Source of the DNA: CAVYYW01 sp963772845
GTDB taxonomy: Bacteria > Bacillota > Bacilli > Bacillales > Sporolactobacillaceae
Length of the DNA stretch: 64,000 bases
Assembly: GCA_963772845.1 (NCBI GenBank)
Contig: CAVYYW010000016.1
Location: 169,626 to 233,625 of the forward strand
Reading direction: 5' to 3'
In this document: piece by piece, positions 56,032 to 64,000 of the stretch
Numbering within the stretch: the stretch's first letter is position 1
How the letters are laid out: each line of letters starts with the position of its first letter
Notes under the pieces: generated by a model
What the model saw: the letters and a program-made list of their open reading frames with translations, nothing else
What the model was told of the DNA's origin: nothing
The model's database searches: none
Made by a program: the position numbers and the translations under genes

Positions 56032-56961
56032 ATGAAGATAGCAAATTCAATTACCGATTTAATTGGAAATACACCGATTGTAAAGCTTGGCAGACTAACA
56101 GGGGAAAATGATGCAGATGTTTATGCAAAGCTTGAGTATATGAATCCAGGAAGCAGTGTAAAGGACCGCATTGCCAACGCTATGATTGAAGCAGCTGAAA
56201 ATGAAGGGATTATTAAACCCGGTGATACGATTATTGAACCGACAAGCGGCAACACAGGAATCGGGCTAGCGATGGTCGCTGCAGCAAAAGGCTATAAGGC
56301 TATTTTGGTAATGCCTGATACGATGAGTGTTGAGCGCAGAAAGCTGCTTAAAGCATATGGTGCCGAGCTCATTCTGACGCCTGGAGCTCAAGGGATGAAA
56401 GGCGCTATTGCTAAAGCTGGTGAAGTAGCTGAAACAAAAGGCTATTTCATGCCGCAGCAATTTAAAAATCCTGCTAATCCTGAAGTGCATGAAAAGACGA
56501 CTGGGAAAGAGATTGTTGAACAAATGGGAGACTCTCTGGATGCTTTTGTTTCTGGAATCGGCACAGGGGGAACGATTACTGGTGCAGGGAAAGTGTTAAA
56601 AGCAAACTACCCGGAAATTAAAATATATGCGGTTGAGCCTGAAGACTCTGCTATCTTATCCGGAAAAGAAGCTGGTCCGCATAAAATCCAAGGAATTGGT
56701 GCAGGGTTTGTACCAGAGACTTTAGATACGAACATTTATGATGAAGTGCTGACCGTTTCAAATGAAGATTCAATGGCCTATGCCCGTCTTGCTGCAGATA
56801 AAGAAGGTGTGTTAGCAGGAATTTCTTCAGGGGCTGCTATTTATGCCGCACTGCAGGTTGCTAAAAAATTAGGTAAAGGCAAAAAGGTTCTGACCGTACT
56901 AGCGAGTAACGGGGAACGCTATCTTTCAACGCCGCTCTATCAATTTGAAGAGGAAAAATAA
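56032..56961 (+). CDS. cysK: Cysteine synthase A
   Basis: O-acetylserine (thiol)-lyase, 309 aa, makes cysteine from O-acetylserine and sulfide. The PLP lysine is K44 in SSVKDRIA, with the phosphate or substrate loop TSGNTG at 71-76 and GIGTGGT near 178. CTGGAGG precedes the ATG. It has its own promoter and terminator. The pabB-pabA-pabC genes that follow in B. subtilis are absent. Confidence 0.96.
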   Translation: MKIANSITDLIGNTPIVKLGRLTGENDADVYAKLEYMNPGSSVKDRIANAMIEAAENEGIIKPGDTIIEPTSGNTGIGLAMVAAAKGYKAILVMPDTMSVERRKLLKAYGAELILTPGAQGMKGAIAKAGEVAETKGYFMPQQFKNPANPEVHEKTTGKEIVEQMGDSLDAFVSGIGTGGTITGAGKVLKANYPEIKIYAVEPEDSAILSGKEAGPHKIQGIGAGFVPETLDTNIYDEVLTVSNEDSMAYARLAADKEGVLAGISSGAAIYAALQVAKKLGKGKKVLTVLASNGERYLSTPLYQFEEEK

Positions 56962-56986
56962 ATAAACGTTTGCACATATAATTTCA

Positions 56987-57019
56987 AAACCGGTCCGCTA
57001 AAACGGGCCGGTTTTTATT
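56987..57019 (+). terminator. cysK terminator
   Basis: AAAACCGGTCC ... GGGCCGGTTTT hairpin followed by TATT. Confidence 0.85.
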
Positions 57020-57152
57020 GTGATTAAAAAAAGATGAGCGGTTCATAATAGGGTGAAAGTAAAATTTGGTATACTTAACAAGTTAATTGATTGCGTTATT
57101 CCTGCTATAATAAACATAAATAAATACTATTTGCTGAAGGCGGTGGCAAAAA

Positions 57153-57998
57153 ATGCTGACCACTAGTGAAATGAAAAATGATCCAGATATATTTGAAATA
57201 CGCGGCAGGCGTTTTGATTATAATAAAAAAACAATCATTATGGGAATTCTAAATGCAACACCGGATTCTTTTTCTGATGGGGGGCGCTATAACAATATCC
57301 AGCATGCTGTTGAACGTGCATTGAAGCTCGAACAGGATGGTGCTGATGTTATTGATATAGGCGGCGAATCAACCAGACCCGGAGCAGCTTTTGTCGGTTT
57401 GGAAGAGGAATTGGCTCGAGTTATACCTGTTATACGTGCCATTCGGGAAAATTCAAATATACCAATTTCAATTGACACATATAAAGCAGAAACGGCTAAA
57501 CAGGCTCTTGAAGCTGGTGCGGATATTATTAACGATGTGTGGGGGGCAAAAGCGGATCCGGAAATGGCAGCAGTTGCCGCGCGTTTTCAAGCGCCAATCA
57601 TACTCATGCATAATCGTCATGACAGAAACTATACCAATTTAATTGAAGACATGAAAGATGATTTACGCGAAAGTGTTCAGTGTGTTTTAAATGCTGGCCT
57701 CTCTCCTAGTAAGATCATTCTTGACCCGGGAATCGGTTTTGCGAAAACGAGCGAAGACAATCTTAAAGTGATGCGGAATCTTGAAGCTTTCCAGCAGCTT
57801 GGCTACCCGGTTCTTCTAGGAACCTCCAGAAAAGCTTTTATCGGAAAAGTTCTTGGAACGGAAACGGACGGTAGAATGGAAGGAACCGGCGCGACGGTTT
57901 GTCTTGGTATTTCAAAAGGCTGCCAGTGGGTAAGGGTTCACGATGTTCAGCCAATCGCCAGAATGGTCAAAATGATGGACGCAATGATTAAGGAGTGA
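57153..57998 (+). CDS. folP: Dihydropteroate synthase
   Basis: Dihydropteroate synthase (Sul), 281 aa, joins dihydropterin pyrophosphate to p-aminobenzoate, the target of sulfonamides. ILNATPDSFSDGG (32-44), IDIGGESTRPG (67-77) and the C-terminal RVHDV motif are intact. AAGGCGGTGG lies before the ATG. In an operon with folB (8-nt gap) and folK. Confidence 0.96.
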   Translation: MLTTSEMKNDPDIFEIRGRRFDYNKKTIIMGILNATPDSFSDGGRYNNIQHAVERALKLEQDGADVIDIGGESTRPGAAFVGLEEELARVIPVIRAIRENSNIPISIDTYKAETAKQALEAGADIINDVWGAKADPEMAAVAARFQAPIILMHNRHDRNYTNLIEDMKDDLRESVQCVLNAGLSPSKIILDPGIGFAKTSEDNLKVMRNLEAFQQLGYPVLLGTSRKAFIGKVLGTETDGRMEGTGATVCLGISKGCQWVRVHDVQPIARMVKMMDAMIKE

Positions 57999-58005
57999 GC
58001 TTTAC

Positions 58006-58371
58006 TTGGACAAAATATATTTAAATGAAATGATGTTTTATGGTTACCACGGGGCTTTCCCTGAAGAAAATAAATTGGGCCAGAGGTTTAAAGTGGACCT
58101 TGTCCTATATGCCAATCTGGAGCCAGCAGGAAAGACGGATGACCTCGATAAAACTGTAAATTATGCAGATATCTATACAATCACTAAGGAAGTAATTGAG
58201 GGTCCGCCAAAAAAACTTGTTGAGACACTGACAGAAACGCTTGCCCAAAGAATTTTAGAGACCTTCCCATTGATTCAGACGTGTCAGATTAAAATTATAA
58301 AGCCGGATCCTCCGATACCGGGCCACTATGATTCCGTCGCTATTGAAATGACACGGAGCAGAAACGAATGA
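58006..58371 (+). CDS. folB: Dihydroneopterin aldolase
   Basis: FolB, 121 aa, cleaves dihydroneopterin to hydroxymethyldihydropterin and glycolaldehyde. The family pattern FYGYHGAFPEENKLGQRFKVD is at the N terminus, with the catalytic K in IKIIKPDPPIPG. TTG start 7 nt after the folP stop, with AGGAGTGAG upstream. It overlaps folK by 4 nt. Confidence 0.95.
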   Translation: MDKIYLNEMMFYGYHGAFPEENKLGQRFKVDLVLYANLEPAGKTDDLDKTVNYADIYTITKEVIEGPPKKLVETLTETLAQRILETFPLIQTCQIKIIKPDPPIPGHYDSVAIEMTRSRNE

Positions 58372-58889
58372 GTGACACAGCATATATAGCTCTTGGTTCC
58401 AATATGGGGGACAGAGTCTCTTATTTATATAATGCCCTTAAAGAAATTGATAAAGACCCTGCAATGTCGGTAACAAACTGCTCATCAATTTATGAAACAG
58501 CGCCTTATGGTCCCGTGGAGCAAGCGGATTTTCTTAATTTAGCTGCAAGACTGTCGGTTGAGTGTTCGCCTGTTGAACTTTTGCGGAAGCTTCAGGAAAT
58601 TGAGGCTTTATTAGATCGGGTTAGAACAATTCACTGGGGCCCAAGAACAATAGATCTTGATATTTTGCTTTATAATCATGAAAATATTGAAATGGCGAAT
58701 TTGAAGGTTCCTCATGCTGAAATGACTAAAAGAGCGTTTGTGATGGTCCCGTTGGCTGAACTGGCGCCCTCTTTAAACATTCCAGGAACAGGTCAGTCTG
58801 CGGAAATGCTTTGTAGACGCTTTAAAAAAGATCCTAGTATACGCCTGTGGCGGCGTGCTGTGGCGGATAGAGAATTTAATTTGTTTTAA
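58368..58889 (+). CDS. folK: Hydroxymethyldihydropterin pyrophosphokinase
   Basis: FolK, 173 aa, transfers pyrophosphate from ATP to the pterin. IALGSNMGDR (7-16) and the catalytic HWGPRTIDLDILLYN (89-103) are conserved. The start overlaps the folB stop (ATGA). The next genes in B. subtilis (yazB, dusB) are absent, and lysS follows after a gap of about 310 nt. Confidence 0.95.
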   Translation: MSDTAYIALGSNMGDRVSYLYNALKEIDKDPAMSVTNCSSIYETAPYGPVEQADFLNLAARLSVECSPVELLRKLQEIEALLDRVRTIHWGPRTIDLDILLYNHENIEMANLKVPHAEMTKRAFVMVPLAELAPSLNIPGTGQSAEMLCRRFKKDPSIRLWRRAVADREFNLF

Positions 58890-59097
58890 CATAGACTTTT
58901 TTTGATAAATAGCCTGATAAGTGAAGGGCTCCGTGGCAGCTATGAAGTCAGAAATAAATTAATGAATGTGAAAGCCAGACAAGTTTAATTCTAATGTATA
59001 TAAGTAAGTCGAATCTTTCGCTGTAGAAACAGTCTTATAACACTCCGAGATTTGACAACAATAGAAGGCTTCATTATAATTCGACCTAGATAATTAG
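58890..59097 (+). other. folK-lysS gap, upstream part
   Basis: No gene. I see no promoter or repeat that stands out before the terminator at 59098. Confidence 0.6.
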
Positions 59098-59130
59098 AAC
59101 TGCCGGGATACTGCTCGGCAGTTTTCTTTC
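59098..59130 (+). terminator. Terminator of the folate operon
   Basis: AACTGCCG-GGATACTGCT-CGGCAGTT hairpin followed by TTCTTTC, about 210 nt after folK. Confidence 0.7.
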
Positions 59131-59202
59131 ATACATAATGTATGAAAATTAACGGTCATTAAAAACATAAGTTCGTTTTAAGCGGAATAGGAGATGAATG
59201 GT

Positions 59203-60696
59203 ATGACGCAAGATATGGAAATGAATGATCTCCTTTTATCCAGAAGAGATAAATTAAACAGCCTTCTTGATAAAGGGATGAATCCGTTCGGCGGTCGTTA
59301 TGAAAGAACCCACACGTCCGAATCGATGATCGAACAATTCAGCAGCCTTTCTAAAGAAGAACTGGCAGAGACTGAACACACAGTGACCCTTGCCGGCAGA
59401 ATTATGACAAAGCGCGGTAAAGGAAAGGCTGGCTTTGCCCATATTCAGGATCTAACAGGCAAGATTCAAATCTATGTAAGAAAAGATGCTGTGGGCGAGG
59501 AACAATATGATTTATTTAACACGATCGATATCGGGGATTTTGTTGGTGTTAAAGGTGTTGCGTTTAAAACAAAAGTCGGGGAACTTTCTGTAAAGGTACA
59601 AGACTTTCAAATGCTTTCTAAATCAATGCGGCCGCTACCTGATAAATTTCATGGCCTAAAGGATATTGAACAGCGTTACCGTCAGCGTTATCTGGATCTA
59701 ATTATGAATCCGGATGTGAAGGATACGTTTATTTCTAGAAGCAAGATTCTGCGTTATATGAGAGAGTATTTAGATCAACATGGTTTTCTGGAAGTGGAGA
59801 CGCCAACTATGCACAGCATTGCTGGGGGCGCTTCAGCGAAGCCTTTCAAAACCCATCATAATGCACTTGATATTCCCCTTTTTATGCGGATAGCTATTGA
59901 ATTGCATTTAAAACGATTGATTGTTGGCGGGATTGAAAAGGTATACGAAATTGGGCGTGTTTATAGGAACGAAGGTGTATCTACCCGCCATAACCCAGAA
60001 TTCACAATGCTGGAATTGTATGAGGCGTATGCGGATTTCCACGATGTCATGTCTTTGACAGAAAATTTGGTTGCCTATATTGCCGAAAAAGTACATGGAA
60101 GCACGACTGTCACCTATGGTGATGAAGAAATAGATTTAAAACCTGAGTGGCGCAGAGTGCATATGGTTGATGCAATTAAGGACGCAACGGGTGTTGACTT
60201 CTGGCAGCAGATGACAAGTGAAGAAGCGCTGGCACTTGCAAAAGAGCACGGTGTTCAAGTTAAATCAAATATGGCTTTCGGTCATATCGTCAACGAGTTT
60301 TTTGAACAGAAAATAGAGGAAACTCTTATTCAGCCGACCTTTGTGTATGGACACCCGGTTGAAATTTCACCACTTGCGAAGAAAAATACTGAGGATCCAA
60401 GATTTACAGATCGTTTTGAATTATTTATCGTTGGACGCGAACATGCTAATGCATTTAGCGAATTGAATGATCCGGTTGATCAGCGTCAGCGTTTTGAAGC
60501 GCAAGTAAAAGAAAGAGCCGAGGGCAATGATGAAGCCCACATGATGGATGAGGACTTTCTTGAAGCTCTAGAATATGGGATGCCTCCAACAGGCGGTCTC
60601 GGGATCGGTGTTGACCGATTGGTTATGCTTCTGACAAATTCCCCTTCAATCAGGGATGTTCTGCTTTTCCCTCAAATGCGCAACAGAGAATCTTAA
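59203..60696 (+). CDS. lysS: Lysyl-tRNA synthetase (class II)
   Basis: LysS, 497 aa, charges tRNA-Lys. An OB-fold anticodon domain (about 60-165) precedes the class II catalytic core: motif 1 near VETPTMH, motif 2 RNEGVSTRHNPEFTMLE, and motif 3 GGLGIGVDRLVML. The ATG at 59203 is preferred because the ribosome-binding site AGGAG lies about 11 nt upstream. An ATG at 59194 would be only one base from it. A terminator follows and then the second rRNA operon, as in B. subtilis. Confidence 0.96.
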   Translation: MTQDMEMNDLLLSRRDKLNSLLDKGMNPFGGRYERTHTSESMIEQFSSLSKEELAETEHTVTLAGRIMTKRGKGKAGFAHIQDLTGKIQIYVRKDAVGEEQYDLFNTIDIGDFVGVKGVAFKTKVGELSVKVQDFQMLSKSMRPLPDKFHGLKDIEQRYRQRYLDLIMNPDVKDTFISRSKILRYMREYLDQHGFLEVETPTMHSIAGGASAKPFKTHHNALDIPLFMRIAIELHLKRLIVGGIEKVYEIGRVYRNEGVSTRHNPEFTMLELYEAYADFHDVMSLTENLVAYIAEKVHGSTTVTYGDEEIDLKPEWRRVHMVDAIKDATGVDFWQQMTSEEALALAKEHGVQVKSNMAFGHIVNEFFEQKIEETLIQPTFVYGHPVEISPLAKKNTEDPRFTDRFELFIVGREHANAFSELNDPVDQRQRFEAQVKERAEGNDEAHMMDEDFLEALEYGMPPTGGLGIGVDRLVMLLTNSPSIRDVLLFPQMRNRES

Positions 60697-60708
60697 GATA
60701 AAAGTGTA

Positions 60709-60743
60709 AGATTGCTGCCTTCTCTAAGGCAGCAATCTTTTTA
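60709..60743 (+). terminator. lysS terminator
   Basis: AGATTGCTGCCTT-CTCT-AAGGCAGCAATCT hairpin with a T tract. Confidence 0.9.
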
Positions 60744-60836
60744 TGTTTCAAGAATTGTCGGTCAGGATAGTCTTGATATCTGATTACAACGGTGGTATGA
60801 TTAGAAACAGACGTTCAGAAGGATTTTGAAAAAGTA

Positions 60837-61215
60837 TTGACAGTTCTGATGAACGCTGATAATATAAAGAGCGTCGCTTTTGAAAGTCTTGAAATTTCAT
60901 GTTGACACTATGAATTATAGCAAGTATAATAATTTAAGTCGTCTCATGAATGAGTTTCAAACGACGAAAAAAACATGTTGACATGAAAAACTCAGCATGG
61001 TATGATGATCTAGTCGCTGTTAAAACAACGACAACCCAAAAAACCGTATGGTTGAGGGAAAAACGAAATGTTGTTCTTTGAAAACTAAACAAAAGCCAAG
61101 CGTACTTTTGAAAAAGGGTAACCTTTGAAAAAGAGTATTAAATCTAACGATTTAAACGCGTAAGATAGAGTTTGGTTTCTCTATATAAAAAAACCAGCCA
61201 GCTCGTATGAGCATT
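60837..61215 (+). promoter_or_regulatory. Second rRNA operon leader: three promoters and boxA
   Basis: P1: TTGACA (60837-60842), 17 bp, TAATAT (60860-60865). P2: TTGACA (60902-60907), 17 bp, TATAAT (60925-60930). P3: TTGACA (60978-60983), 17 bp, TATGAT (61001-61006), identical to P2 of the first operon. boxA lies near 61073-61085. From 60967 the sequence equals 1755-2003. Confidence 0.85.
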
Positions 61216-61310
61216 TACACTTTTTCTGATTTAAATCGCTAACGCGAATGTCAGATAAAAGTGTAAGGTTAGCTAAGGTTTTGCTATTACTGGCAAAAAC
61301 CAAGCTGACT
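61216..61310 (+). repeat. 95-nt two-hairpin insert in the pre-16S leader
   Basis: Present only before the second 16S, exactly between the shared GAGCATT and the shared ATATCGGAGAG. It holds one stem of TTACACTTTTTCTGA (61214-61228) with TCAGATAAAAGTGTAA (61251-61266), and another of TTAGCTAAGGTTTTGC (61269-61284) with GCAAAAACCAAGCTGA (61293-61308). Confidence 0.9.
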
Positions 61311-62997
<1,687 letters not shown>

Positions 62998-64000
62998 GGT
63001 GAAGTTAGAAAGAGCGCACGGTGGATGCCTTGGCACTAGGAGCCGATGAAGGACGGAACGAACACCGATATGCTTCGGGGAGCTGTAAGTAAGCGTTGAT
63101 CCGGAGATTTCCGAATGGGGGAACCCGCTATTCTGAACGGATAGCAACCTGTATTGAATACATAGGTACAGGTAGGCAGACCCGGGGAACTGAAACATCT
63201 TAGTACCCGGAGGAAGAGAAAGCAAATGCGATTTCCTGAGTAGTGGCGAGCGAAACGGAAACAGCCCAAACCAAAGAGCTTGCTCTTTGGGGTTGTAGGA
63301 CACTCATTGTGGAGTCAAAAAAGTGAGGCATAGGCGAATCGGTCTGGAAAGGCCAGCCATAGGAGGTAACAGCCCTGTAGCCGAAACGTCTCACTCTCCC
63401 GAGTGGATCCTGAGTACGGCGGGACACGTGAAACCCCGTCGGAATCCGGGAGGACCATCTCCCAAGGCTAAATACTCCCTAGTGACCGATAGTGAACCAG
63501 TACCGTGAGGGAAAGGTGAAAAGCACCCCGGAAGGGGAGTGAAACAGATCCTGAAACCGTGTGCTTACAAGTAGTCGGAGCCCCTAGTGGGTGACGGCGT
63601 GCCTTTTGTAGAATGAACCGGCGAGTTGCGATGTACAGCAAGGTTAAACTGAAGAGGTGGAGCCGCAGCGAAAGCGAGTCTGAATAGGGCGAAAGTTGTG
63701 CGTCGCAGACCCGAAACCGTGTGATCTACCCATGTCCAGGGTGAAGTTCAGGTAACACTGAATGGAGGCCCGAACCCACGCACGTTGAAAAGTGCGGGGA
63801 TGAGGTGTGGGTAGGGGTGAAATGCCAATCGAACACGGAGATAGCTGGTTCTCCCCGAAATAGCTTTAGGGCTAGCCTCGAGAAACGAGTGTTGGAGGTA
63901 GAGCACTGATTGGATGAGGGGTCCCCACAGGATTACCGAGTTCAGTCAAACTCCGAATGCCAATTACTTAGTCTCGGGAGTCAGACGGCGAGTGATAAGA
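62998..64000 (+). rRNA. rrl: 23S ribosomal RNA, 5' part, cut by the window end
   Basis: First 1003 nt of a second 23S gene, matching 3691-4693 in the stretches compared. The gene continues beyond the window. Confidence 0.95.

Overview
The window is the origin-proximal housekeeping region of an endospore-forming Bacillaceae chromosome, laid out much as in Bacillus subtilis between recR and lysS. The rRNA genes and the many sporulation genes (bofA, csfB, abrB, yabG, sspF, spoVG, fin, spoVT, yabP, yabQ, spoIIE) fix this assignment. I cannot name the genus from sequence alone. Nearly every gene lies on the + strand, away from the presumed origin.

Layout. (1) 27-1525: ybaB/yaaK, recR, yaaL, bofA. 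(2) 1690-6841: a complete rRNA operon (16S, 23S, 5S) with two sigma-A promoters, boxA, no tRNA in the spacer, and a terminator. (3) 7055-9828: an accessory block of five unrecognised genes, two leftward and three rightward. It includes a Cys/Thr/Val-rich beta-type protein and a coiled-coil protein split from its neighbour by an in-frame UGA inside an 18-bp tandem repeat. (4) 10062-17562: csfB, yaaO, tmk, darA, yaaR, holB, yaaT, yabA, trmN6, yazA and rsmI. (5) 17679-25811: abrB (leftward, tandem Spo0A boxes), metS, tatD-like yabD, yabE, rnmV, ksgA, yabG, veg. Here metS, yabE and rnmV each carry an apparent one-base insertion. (6) 26160-37564: sspF, ispE, purR, yabJ, spoVG, glmU, prs, ctc, pth, fin, mfd. 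(7) 37685-45455: spoVT, yabM, yabN, HU, rqcP, yabP, yabQ, divIC, yabR, interrupted by two blocks of palindromic intergenic repeats. (8) 45846-60696: spoIIE, yabS, yabT, tilS, hprT, ftsH, coaX, hslO, cysK, folP, folB, folK, lysS. (9) From about 60837: a second rRNA operon with three promoters. It matches the first base for base over most of the leader and in the stretches compared, but has a 95-nt two-hairpin insert just before 16S. It runs off the window inside 23S.

How the genes work together. Replication and repair (ybaB, recR, holB, yabA, mfd, HU), translation (two rrn operons, metS, lysS, rsmI, ksgA, rnmV, pth, tilS, rqcP) and precursor supply (tmk, prs, purR, hprT, glmU, ispE, fol genes, coaX, cysK) are interleaved with a sporulation layer. 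That layer includes Spo0A boxes at abrB and upstream of spoIIE, sigma-H-like spoVG, sigma-F/G-type promoters at fin and spoVT, and anti-sigma factors CsfB and Fin.

The points most worth a second look are the accessory block with its stop-start repeat, the 95-nt rRNA leader insert, the cluster of three frameshifts, and the imperfect-palindrome repeat families, one copy of which abuts the Spo0A box upstream of spoIIE.
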